9,217 nucleotides of DNA. It comes from an uncultured Flavobacteriales bacterium. GTDB taxonomy: Bacteria; Bacteroidota; Bacteroidia; Flavobacteriales; BACL11. This document shows positions 1-7,139 of this stretch, piece by piece (positions within the stretch are counted from its first letter, which is position 1; each line of letters opens with the position of its first letter). The stretch spans positions 1 through 9,217 of the forward strand of contig CAJXFN010000055.1 in NCBI GenBank assembly GCA_913052655.1, read 5' to 3'. Under the pieces are notes generated by a model. That model had not been told where the DNA came from. It was given only the letters and a program-made list of their open reading frames with translations, and ran no database searches. The translations under genes and the position numbers were made by a program.

Positions 1-523
1 CCAATTAGAACAGATTGCTGTTTTGATGGAGTCAACTAATAGATTATACAAAATTAATCAAGCTTTAATTTTTTTAACTAAGATTGATAATAGATTTTAC
101 AATGAAGCATCTAATATTAATCTAAACAAATTACTAATTCAACAGTTAGAATTCTTTGATGATATCATTAATCAAAGAGGTGTTAATTTGAAACTCAATA
201 CAAATGAAGAATTAAATATATATATGAATAAAGATCTAGCAGAAAGTATGATTAGTAATTTAATTAGAAATGCAATTGTTCATAATAACTCTAGAAATCA
301 GATTCATATTTCTATAACAAAAAATAGTTTTGTGATTTCAAACACTGGAGAAGATTTAACATTTCCTGAATCAAAGATTTTTGATCGATTTAAAAGATCA
401 GAATCAAATAAAAGAAGTTTAGGTATTGGTCTTTCAGTTGTTAGGAGTATTTGTAAATTATACTCATTTGATCTTTCCTATACAAAAGATGAATTGCATA
501 GATTTGTAATAAAATTTAAATGA
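1..523 (+). CDS. Sensor histidine kinase, C-terminal part (5' end outside window)
   Basis: This is the end of a two-component sensor kinase that would autophosphorylate on histidine and pass phosphate to a response regulator. The reading frame is open from base 2, so the TTG at 23 is not the true start. Visible are the second helix of the dimerisation domain (roughly 2-110, pattern RLYKINQALIFLTKI) and then a complete HATPase_c domain. The N box is NLIRNAIVHN at about 257-286, an abbreviated G1 box (SNTGED) lies near 340-355, an F-box-like FDRF lies near 380-390, and the G2 box is GIGLSVV near 422-442. The phospho-accepting H box and the sensor region lie outside the window. The stop overlaps the next ATG (ATGA), so the rhodanese is probably translationally coupled. 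The partner regulator is not visible and the signal is unknown; its neighbours suggest sulfur compounds or metals, but that is inference. Confidence 0.9.
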   Translation, partial: QLEQIAVLMESTNRLYKINQALIFLTKIDNRFYNEASNINLNKLLIQQLEFFDDIINQRGVNLKLNTNEELNIYMNKDLAESMISNLIRNAIVHNNSRNQIHISITKNSFVISNTGEDLTFPESKIFDRFKRSESNKRSLGIGLSVVRSICKLYSFDLSYTKDELHRFVIKFK

Positions 524-804
524 ATATGAAAAATATTAATGAAATATTTAAAAAAGAAAATGTTACAATTATAGATGTCAGAACTGAGGAAGAATTTTCT
601 GAAGGTCATTTAGAAAATTCTATAAATATTCCTTTACATGAAGTACAAGATAGAGTAGAAGAATTGAGATTAATGCAGCCAATGGTGTTATGCTGCAGAT
701 CGGGACAAAGAAGTGGTAGAGCAATGGAATTCCTTCAGTCTCAGGGGTTGACAGAGTTATGTAATGGGGGAGGGTGGTCTGAATTAGTAGATCTTAATCC
801 TTAA
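520..804 (+). CDS. Single-domain rhodanese-like sulfurtransferase
   Basis: A 94-residue stand-alone rhodanese domain, likely cytoplasmic because no signal peptide or membrane segment is seen. Such proteins carry sulfane sulfur as a cysteine persulfide and pass it to acceptors. Diagnostic features are the IIDVRTEEEF motif near residues 17-26, GHLENSINIP near 29-38, and the active-site loop CRSGQRS near 59-65, with the catalytic Cys first in the loop. The CRxGxRS loop is typical of active PspE/GlpE-type small rhodaneses. A Gly-rich turn (NGGGW) near the C-terminus is also usual for the fold. ATG 520 overlaps the kinase stop; a second in-frame ATG at 526 is possible. The TSUP gene follows after 3 nt in the same frame. 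Rhodanese next to a TauE/SafE transporter is a recurrent bacterial pairing in sulfide and thiosulfate handling. The sulfur donor and acceptor cannot be read from the sequence. Confidence 0.92.
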   Translation: MNMKNINEIFKKENVTIIDVRTEEEFSEGHLENSINIPLHEVQDRVEELRLMQPMVLCCRSGQRSGRAMEFLQSQGLTELCNGGGWSELVDLNP

Positions 805-807
805 ATC

Positions 808-1602
808 TTGGAGCTTCTTAATATTTATGGAGTTCTTTGTGCTGTTGTTATAGGTATTGTTTTAGGTTTAACTGGTGCGGGAGGATCTATTCTTACGGTA
901 CCTGTATTAGTATATGTATTAAATATTATTCCAGTAACAGCTACAGCATACTCTTTATTTATAGTAGGAGTAACTTCTTTTATGGGAACTCTAAGAAATT
1001 TACGAAACCACACAATAAATTTTAATCTCGCTTATGTCTTTGGAGTCCCTTCTTTGATATCTGTATTTCTTACTAGAAAATATTTTGTTCCTTATCTTCC
1101 AGAAATAATATATCAAACTAATTCTTTTTCTTTAAGTAAGGACTTTTTAATAATGACTTTTTTTGCTTTCTTAATGTTATTTTCTTCAATTTCTTTGATT
1201 AGGGGAGTGACTTATAATAATTCTTCTGAAAGAAAATTCAACAAACTATTTTTGTTTTTTGAAGGGATTATAATAGGTTTTGCTACTGGTTTTGTAGGTG
1301 CGGGTGGAGGTTTTTTAATAGTTCCCACATTAGTGATTTTTGCTAATATTCCAATCAAGAACGCTATTTCTACTTCCTTACTTATTATTTCAATAAAATC
1401 TTTAGTAGGCTTTTTAGGAGATATAGGAAATGTTATTATTAATTGGGAATTTTTAATTTGTTTTTCTCTTGTATCAGTAATTGGTATTATTATTGGGATA
1501 TGGTTAAGTAGTTTTATAAACGGAAACAATTTAAAAAGGTTGTTCGGTTATTTTATTTTAATAATGTCAATTACAATTATTTTAAAAGAGTCATTTGTCT
1601 AA
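808..1602 (+). CDS. TauE/SafE (TSUP) family membrane transporter
   Basis: A 264-residue inner-membrane protein of the TauE/SafE family, whose members export or import sulfite, thiosulfate, sulfoacetate and related organosulfur anions. It shows the family's two-fold repeat: GLTGAGGSILTVP at residues 20-32 and GFVGAGGGFLIVP at 161-173, each at the start of a hydrophobic hairpin. I count about seven or eight membrane segments (around 6-38, 45-60, 74-90, 112-132, 148-178, 186-206, 213-234 and 244-260). The start is TTG at 808. The rhodanese stop is in the same frame only one codon upstream and the next in-frame ATG is at residue 59, inside the conserved region, so a TTG or other non-ATG start is required. 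No good Shine-Dalgarno sequence is seen, so translation probably depends on reinitiation after the rhodanese stop. The pairing suggests removal or uptake of a sulfur oxyanion; the actual substrate is unknown. Confidence 0.88.
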   Translation: MELLNIYGVLCAVVIGIVLGLTGAGGSILTVPVLVYVLNIIPVTATAYSLFIVGVTSFMGTLRNLRNHTINFNLAYVFGVPSLISVFLTRKYFVPYLPEIIYQTNSFSLSKDFLIMTFFAFLMLFSSISLIRGVTYNNSSERKFNKLFLFFEGIIIGFATGFVGAGGGFLIVPTLVIFANIPIKNAISTSLLIISIKSLVGFLGDIGNVIINWEFLICFSLVSVIGIIIGIWLSSFINGNNLKRLFGYFILIMSITIILKESFV

Positions 1603-1623
1603 TTATAAAAGAAAAAAATAACT

Positions 1624-1631
1624 TATCTTTG
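1624..1631 (+). promoter_or_regulatory. Bacteroidetes -7 promoter box (TATCTTTG) for the TonB receptor gene
   Basis: The bases match the Bacteroidetes sigma-ABfr -7 consensus TAnnTTTG exactly and sit 6 nt before the ATG at 1638. A TTTG at 1594-1597 could be the -33 element, but its 26-nt spacing is longer than usual. With this geometry transcription would start only a few bases before, or at, the start codon. Confidence 0.6.
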
Positions 1632-1637
1632 TATTAG

Positions 1638-3836
1638 ATGATGAATTTTAACAAATATATTTTTTTTCTATTTTTATTACTTTCTGTTAACTTAACAAAA
1701 GCACAGATAGTCACAGGTATTATTGTTGAAAAGGACCAAACTAAAAATCAAAATCTGATCCCTATTTCTGATGCAAATGTAGTATGGGAGGGAACTAATT
1801 TAGGAGTTGTTTCAGACAAAAAAGGTATGTTCTCAATTCAAATTCCTGAAAAATTACCAGCTAAATTAATTGTTTCATTAGTTGGTTATCAAACATTTAC
1901 AAAAATTATTGACAAATCAGGTTTTAATGAAATTGAGATGACTAGGGGAGTTTACATTGAAGAGGATATTGAAGTGAGAGGTCAAGTTAATTCTACTATT
2001 GTAACAACTTTAAATCCTATAAACTCACAAGTCCTTACTAGTTGTGAATTAGAAAAAGCAGCCTGTTGTAATCTATCTGAGAGTTTTTCAACTAATACTT
2101 CTGTGGATGTTATGCCTACAGATGCAGTTACTGGATCAAAAAAAATTCAGATGTTAGGTTTAGATGGAAAATATACTAAAGTAACTTTAGGTAATTCTCC
2201 ATTAATTAGAGGTCTTTCTTCATCTTTTGGTTTTACTCATGTCCCTGGTTCTTGGATTGAATCTATACAGATTATCAAAGGAACAGGTACTGTGATAAAT
2301 GGTTATGACGCATTAACAGGTCAGATTAATGTAGAATATCTAAAAAATTCATCTAAATTTTTCTGGAATTCTTATATCAATTCAGAATCAAAATTTGAAA
2401 ACAACTTAGTAATTTATAATAAGAAAAATAATTGGAGGAATAATTTATTTTTACATTATACATTGTTTGACAGAGAGATGGATCATAATAATGATAATTT
2501 CATGGATATGCCTAAGATGAAAAATATTCATATTCATAATAATTTAGAATATAATAGTGATAAATATTATCTTTTAGTCTCAGGAAGGTTTATGGATGAA
2601 CAAAGAAGGGGAGGTACATTGTCCGATTTCATAGATTTTGATGTTAGTATTGATAATAGAATTTTTGATTTTGAATCTAAAATTGGTCTAATACAACCAA
2701 AACAACCAGGTAGAAGTTTATCATTAAATATTTCTATTTTAAACCATATACAAAGATGTATTTTAGGAAATAATAACTTTGATGCAATTCAAGAATCATT
2801 TTATCTAAATCTTATAAGAAAGACTTATTTATTTAATCGGATTAATGTAATTAATTACGGATTGAGTTTAAATTTAGATAATTTTAATGAGTCTTTTAGT
2901 GGTAATACCGACCAACCCTTTGAAAATGAAAATAGAAAAGAAAATGTAACTGGTGCATTTTTAGAGTATTCAAATACTGAAGGTAAGCTTAGTACTATTT
3001 TAGGATTAAGAGCAGATTATTACAATAAAAAAACATATTTTCTCCCTAGATTAAATTTAAAATATAGTTTTAATGATCAACTATCATTCAGATTTTCTTC
3101 TGGAAGATCTTTAAAGATACCTAACGCGATATCTGAAAACATTTCTTTGTTATCTTCAAATAGATTTATTCAGTTTCCATACATGTATCTTCCAGAAATA
3201 GGTTATAATTTTGGAGGTAATATTACTTATGTATTTAAAATTTTAGGAAATAACGCTACTGTTAATTTAGATGCTTATAAAACAATTTTTGAAGATAAAA
3301 TAATTGTTAATTTAGAATCACCAGGCATTTTAAGTTTTGAAAATTCACATTTTAATTCAAATTCTAATAATTATCAAATAGAATTATATTATGATATTTC
3401 AAAATCAGTTAAAACTAAATTTGGTCACAAGATTAATCATGTATATTCTAATTTTGATGGAGAAGATAAATTTGAGATACTTACACCTAGATATCGTACG
3501 ATGTATAATATATCTTATGAAAACCCATCAAAAAAATGGTTAATAGATGCTACCCTTAATAGTATTGGTAATGTTAGAATCCCTGACTATGAAACAAATA
3601 ATGGGAAAATTGATTCCTATTTCTCAGATCCATATTTTTTATTAAACTCACAAATAACAAGAAAAATTAATCAATGGGATTTTTATTTAGGAGCTGAAAA
3701 TATTAATAATTATACCCAACATAATCCCATCATTAACTCAAATGATCCAAACTCTGATTTTTTTGATGCATCATTAATTTATGCTCCACTTAGAAGTAGA
3801 CTATTTTATTTTGGATTGAGATTTAAGATAAAGTAA
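1638..3836 (+). CDS. TonB-dependent outer-membrane receptor with cysteine-containing plug
   Basis: A 732-residue outer-membrane active transporter powered by TonB-ExbBD. Residues 1-22 form a signal peptide with a hydrophobic core and cleavage near KAQ. Residues 23-95 are a carboxypeptidase-regulatory-like beta-sandwich (GIIVEKD, GTNLGVVSDKKGMFSI, LVGYQTF), typical of Bacteroidetes receptors. The plug runs from about 120 to 236 (SESFSTNTSVDV, IQMLGLDG, RGLSSSFGF, IESIQIIKGTGTVINGYDALTGQINVE as successive conserved stretches). The rest is a beta-barrel ending in aromatic LFYFGLRFKIK. C136, C143 and C144 lie at the plug entry. D282, N284, D286 and D290 form an EF-hand-like loop. From memory, receptors with this plug signature are often found near heavy-metal genes in Flavobacteriia, so a metal or metal-chelate substrate is possible but not shown. 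No SusD partner is adjacent, arguing against a glycan system. The start could be ATG 1638 or 1641. Confidence 0.93.
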   Translation: MMNFNKYIFFLFLLLSVNLTKAQIVTGIIVEKDQTKNQNLIPISDANVVWEGTNLGVVSDKKGMFSIQIPEKLPAKLIVSLVGYQTFTKIIDKSGFNEIEMTRGVYIEEDIEVRGQVNSTIVTTLNPINSQVLTSCELEKAACCNLSESFSTNTSVDVMPTDAVTGSKKIQMLGLDGKYTKVTLGNSPLIRGLSSSFGFTHVPGSWIESIQIIKGTGTVINGYDALTGQINVEYLKNSSKFFWNSYINSESKFENNLVIYNKKNNWRNNLFLHYTLFDREMDHNNDNFMDMPKMKNIHIHNNLEYNSDKYYLLVSGRFMDEQRRGGTLSDFIDFDVSIDNRIFDFESKIGLIQPKQPGRSLSLNISILNHIQRCILGNNNFDAIQESFYLNLIRKTYLFNRINVINYGLSLNLDNFNESFSGNTDQPFENENRKENVTGAFLEYSNTEGKLSTILGLRADYYNKKTYFLPRLNLKYSFNDQLSFRFSSGRSLKIPNAISENISLLSSNRFIQFPYMYLPEIGYNFGGNITYVFKILGNNATVNLDAYKTIFEDKIIVNLESPGILSFENSHFNSNSNNYQIELYYDISKSVKTKFGHKINHVYSNFDGEDKFEILTPRYRTMYNISYENPSKKWLIDATLNSIGNVRIPDYETNNGKIDSYFSDPYFLLNSQITRKINQWDFYLGAENINNYTQHNPIINSNDPNSDFFDASLIYAPLRSRLFYFGLRFKIK

Positions 3837-3837
3837 C

Positions 3838-6825
3838 CTATTTTTTATTTAAAATTTTCTCTAGGATTTCTATAGCAGAATCAGCGATAACTGTACCAGG
3901 TCCAAATATACCACTAACTCCTGCGTTAAATAGAAAATTGTAATCTTGTTTAGGTATTACTCCACCAGCAATTACTAAAATATCTCCTCTTCCAAATTCT
4001 TTTAGTTCCTTTAGAACTCCAGGAACTAATGTTTTGTGTCCTGCTGCTAGAGATGATATGCCTAAAATGTGAACATCATTTTCAACTGCTTGTTTTGCGG
4101 CTTCTTTAGGAGTTTGAAACAATGGGCCTACATCTACATCAAATCCTAAATCAGCAAAGGAAGTTGCAACAACTTTAGCTCCTCTATCATGTCCGTCTTG
4201 TCCCATTTTAGCGATCATAATTCTGGGTCTTCTTCCCTTAATCTTTGCAAACTTATTCGAAAGATCAAGAGCCTTTTTAAAGTTTTTATTTTGTTTAATT
4301 TCCATTTTATATACTCCTGATATAGTTTGATTTTTTGCTTGATATCTACCAAAAACTTGTTCCATGGCTTCTGATATTTCTCCTAAAGTAGCCCTATCTC
4401 TTGCTGCTATAATTGCAAGTTCTAATAAATTTTGATCATCTTTTTTACATGCTTTTTTCAGATTTTGAAGTGATTCCTGTACTTTAGTATTATTTCTATT
4501 TTCTTTTATAAAATTAATTCTATTAATTTGAGATTCTCTTACAGCAGAGTTATCTAATTCTAATATTTCTAACTCAGAATCTTCTTGCTCGAGTTTATTA
4601 GAGTTTACTCCAACAATAATATCTGTTCCACTATCAATCCGTGCTTGTTTTCTAGCTGCAGCTTGTTCTATTTTCATTTTTGGAATTCCTGTTTCAATTG
4701 CTTTCGTCATACCTCCAAGTTCTTCAATTTCTTTAATATGTTTCCATGATTTCTGTACTAAATCATGAGTTAATTTTTCTACATAATAAGAACCACCCCA
4801 TGGATCAACAGTATTACAAATTCCAGTTTCTTCTTGTAGATATATTTGAGTATTTCTAGCAATCTTAGCGGAGAAGTCTGTAGGAAGAGCTATTGCTTCA
4901 TCTAAAGCATTAGTGTGTAGACTTTGTGTTCCTCCCATCACCGCTGCCATTGCTTCTACACAAGTTCGGGTAACATTATTAAAAGGATCTTGCTCGGTTA
5001 AACTCCACCCACTTGTTTGGCAATGTGTTCTCAATGCCATTGATTTAGGATTTTTAGGTTTAAAATTACTAACTATTTTAGACCATAGCAATCTACCAGC
5101 TCTCAGTTTTGCTATTTCCATAAAATGATTCATGCCAATACCCCAAAAAAATGATAATCTGGGTGCGAAATCATCAATTTTCATTCCAGAATTTATTCCT
5201 GTTTTAATATACTCTAATCCATCAGCTAATGTGTAAGCAAGTTCAATGTCTGCAGTAGCGCCTGCTTCTTGCATATGATAACCAGAAATGGAAATACTAT
5301 TAAATTTAGGCATTTTTTTAGAAGTATATTTAAAAATATCTGATATGATCCTCATGGAATAATTAGGAGGGTATATATAGGTGTTTCTAACCATGAATTC
5401 TTTTAAAATATCATTTTGTATAGTTCCTTTTAATTTTTCAGTGCTAATACCCTCTTCTTCTGCCGCCACAATATAAAATGCAAGAATTGGTAGTACAGCG
5501 CCATTCATAGTCATGGAAACAGACATTTTATCTAAAGGAATTTCATTAAATAAAACTTTCATGTCTTCAACTGAATCTATGGCTACACCAGCCATACCAA
5601 CATCACCAACTACTCTTTCATGATTAGAATCATATCCTCTGTGTGTCGCCAAATCAAAAGCAACTGAAAGCCCTTTTTGTCCTGCAGATAAGTTTCTTCT
5701 ATAAAAGGCATTTGACTCTTCAGCAGTAGAAAATCCTGCATACTGTCTAATTGTCCAAGGTTTCATAACATACATAGTTGAGTATGGACCTCTCAAATAA
5801 GGTGGGATGCCAGCAGCGAATCCTATATGTTCTACTGCTGACAAATCAGAATTCGTATATTTTGATTTTATTTCGATTCCTTCTGCTGATGAATGTGTTT
5901 GAATATTATCTTCTGTAAATTCATAAGAGTTGATATCTAAATCTTTTAATAATTCTGAAACTAAATAATCTATATAATAAGATCCTTCTGTAGGATCTGT
6001 GACTTTGTCTAAATAACTTTCTTTTCTTAAAATTATATGCTGATTTCTAGCAATTCTATCTGAAAAATCAGTGTTTTTATTTGAAAAAGAATGAAGAAGA
6101 ATGCCGTTCGCTCCACCAAAAATAGCAGACATACACTCGGTAGTTGTTCTTAAAATATTATTGTACTCAAATTCTGATTCTTTATTTCTTAAGGAACTTT
6201 CACAAAAGATAAATGGATCGTTAGAAGTTAAATTTTTCCATGCTATTCTAAATGCTTTTATTTTAGCAATTTCTAGAAAGAAATTACTTCCAATCTTAAA
6301 ATTAAAATGTGTGATATTTTCTTTTTTCTGACCTTCTAAAATAGCAAAATGAATTTGTTCTTTAGCAGTTTTTCCTTTTACATCAATACTGTTATTGTTT
6401 AATATTGCATCAATTTTTTTGTTATTTTTTTCAAGATAATTATTCCATTCTGCTATAAATTTTTTTTTATAATTTGTAAACTTTATTTGGATATGTTCTA
6501 CAGAAATATTTTTAAGTAAGGAATTTAAATTGTTAGGGTTGGAAAAACAAAGTCCTCCGATATCATTGTTTAATGCTTGTAAAGCTTTTTTATTAGCTAT
6601 TTTAGCGTTTGTTGAATCAATATACTGAAATGCAATCCAATTCTTGGGAAGTTTAGTATTGAATCTTTTGGATTTAGATTCATCAGTATAAATTGGCAGC
6701 ACAGAAATACCTTCAATTTCAGAAACTAAATTTTTGTTATAATCAGCACCTTTTAGGTCCTGGTTTATTTTTTCACGCCATTCATTTAAACTAACTTTGT
6801 TAAAGTCTTCAAATAATTTACTCAT
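3838..6825 (-). CDS. Methylmalonyl-CoA mutase, single-chain fusion of shortened small subunit and large subunit
   Basis: An adenosylcobalamin-dependent enzyme interconverting methylmalonyl-CoA and succinyl-CoA in propionate and branched-chain metabolism. Residues 1 to about 300 resemble the non-catalytic small subunit MutA (WREKINQDLKGADY, LEIAKIKAFRIAW, RTTTECMSAIFGGA, DRIARNQHIILRKESY, DPTEGSYY). From about 312 the chain is a full MutB: acyl-CoA barrel (TMYVMKPWTIRQYAGF 350-365, RGYDS, GYHMQEAG 515-522, SLHTNALDEAIALPTD) and a C-terminal B12 domain from about 866 (KMGQDGHDRG, then SSLAAGH and AGGVIP). By the Propionibacterium numbering, catalytic Y89, R207 and H244 match Y362, R480 and H517, and the K604-D608-H610 cobalt-ligand triad matches K873-D877-H879. 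MutA and MutB are normally separate, about 450-640 and 700-730 residues. Here the small half is short and has no B12-like domain. The ATG lies within the end of ftsB. Activity is expected because all large-subunit residues checked are present. Confidence 0.95.
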   Translation of the reverse strand: MSKLFEDFNKVSLNEWREKINQDLKGADYNKNLVSEIEGISVLPIYTDESKSKRFNTKLPKNWIAFQYIDSTNAKIANKKALQALNNDIGGLCFSNPNNLNSLLKNISVEHIQIKFTNYKKKFIAEWNNYLEKNNKKIDAILNNNSIDVKGKTAKEQIHFAILEGQKKENITHFNFKIGSNFFLEIAKIKAFRIAWKNLTSNDPFIFCESSLRNKESEFEYNNILRTTTECMSAIFGGANGILLHSFSNKNTDFSDRIARNQHIILRKESYLDKVTDPTEGSYYIDYLVSELLKDLDINSYEFTEDNIQTHSSAEGIEIKSKYTNSDLSAVEHIGFAAGIPPYLRGPYSTMYVMKPWTIRQYAGFSTAEESNAFYRRNLSAGQKGLSVAFDLATHRGYDSNHERVVGDVGMAGVAIDSVEDMKVLFNEIPLDKMSVSMTMNGAVLPILAFYIVAAEEEGISTEKLKGTIQNDILKEFMVRNTYIYPPNYSMRIISDIFKYTSKKMPKFNSISISGYHMQEAGATADIELAYTLADGLEYIKTGINSGMKIDDFAPRLSFFWGIGMNHFMEIAKLRAGRLLWSKIVSNFKPKNPKSMALRTHCQTSGWSLTEQDPFNNVTRTCVEAMAAVMGGTQSLHTNALDEAIALPTDFSAKIARNTQIYLQEETGICNTVDPWGGSYYVEKLTHDLVQKSWKHIKEIEELGGMTKAIETGIPKMKIEQAAARKQARIDSGTDIIVGVNSNKLEQEDSELEILELDNSAVRESQINRINFIKENRNNTKVQESLQNLKKACKKDDQNLLELAIIAARDRATLGEISEAMEQVFGRYQAKNQTISGVYKMEIKQNKNFKKALDLSNKFAKIKGRRPRIMIAKMGQDGHDRGAKVVATSFADLGFDVDVGPLFQTPKEAAKQAVENDVHILGISSLAAGHKTLVPGVLKELKEFGRGDILVIAGGVIPKQDYNFLFNAGVSGIFGPGTVIADSAIEILEKILNKK

Positions 6826-7135
6826 CCGTTTTTTCTCTGATTAAAATTATATCTTCCCCATCTTTTTTCATCAGAAAGTTTTCCCTAGCAAACCTTTCTA
6901 ATTCATCCTGATTATTGTTTAATCTTTCTAGTCTATCTTCCATTTCAGAAATCTCTAATAAAAGACTGTCAATAGTTTCTTCTTTTTTATTTAATTCATT
7001 TATCCTTTCGTTAAGTAAAACCAAGTTGTTTTCATCTAAAAAACTAATCCAAACGAGAAACAAAAATCCTACAACAAAAAACTTGTTTTTGAATATTTCA
7101 GGGATTTTACTGTATAAATCTTTTATTTTTAACAC
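6818..7135 (-). CDS. FtsB/DivIC-like septum formation initiator
   Basis: A 105-residue bitopic membrane protein of the DivIC/FtsB family, which bridges the FtsQ and FtsL partners in the divisome and helps activate septal peptidoglycan synthesis. It has a short basic cytoplasmic N-terminus, one membrane helix at about residues 17-33, a heptad-like coiled coil at about 38-76 (ERINELNKKEETIDSLLLEI), and the family's C-terminal signature ELERFARENFLMKKDGED at 78-95. The start is GTG at 7135. The overlapping ATG at 7137 reads straight into a stop, and the GTG start gives the N-terminal length I would expect for flavobacterial members. The 3' end overlaps the mutase gene by 8 nt, so the two are an operon. 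From general knowledge, a septum-formation-initiator gene next to methylmalonyl-CoA mutase recurs in Flavobacteriia; a functional link is not established. Confidence 0.88.
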   Translation of the reverse strand: MLKIKDLYSKIPEIFKNKFFVVGFLFLVWISFLDENNLVLLNERINELNKKEETIDSLLLEISEMEDRLERLNNNQDELERFARENFLMKKDGEDIILIREKTDE

Positions 7136-7139
7136 ATTG

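Noticed and set aside
23..523. TTG at 23 as the start of a short complete 166-residue kinase
   Set aside because: The frame is open to the left edge and the upstream codons continue the dimerisation helix; the protein lacks its H box unless it extends further, so it is a partial gene.
766..777. G-rich run (GGGGGAGGGTGG) that could be a strong Shine-Dalgarno or a two-layer G-quadruplex
   Set aside because: It is about 30 nt from the TTG start, too far for a ribosome-binding site, and it encodes the conserved NGGGW turn of the rhodanese, which explains it.
837..1025. Plus-strand frame of 62 codons rich in Cys, Tyr and Ser overlapping the TSUP start
   Set aside because: A shifted-frame shadow of the TSUP gene with no domain pattern and no independent start signal.
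1212..1529. Minus-strand open frame of 105 codons inside the TSUP gene
   Set aside because: It is antisense to a well-conserved membrane protein gene, and its low-complexity Ile/Pro/Lys composition is what the opposite strand of such a gene produces.
6101..6331. Plus-strand open frames inside the mutase (also 4913-5128) and inside ftsB (6915-7148)
   Set aside because: All are antisense to conserved protein-coding sequence and show no recognisable protein features.
3838..6825. Possibility that the mutase is an isobutyryl-CoA or ethylmalonyl-CoA mutase or an IcmF-type fusion
   Set aside because: IcmF fusions carry a G-protein domain between the B12 and mutase domains with B12 at the N-terminus. 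Here B12 is C-terminal, no GTPase motifs are seen, and the barrel keeps the methylmalonyl-type RQY motif.
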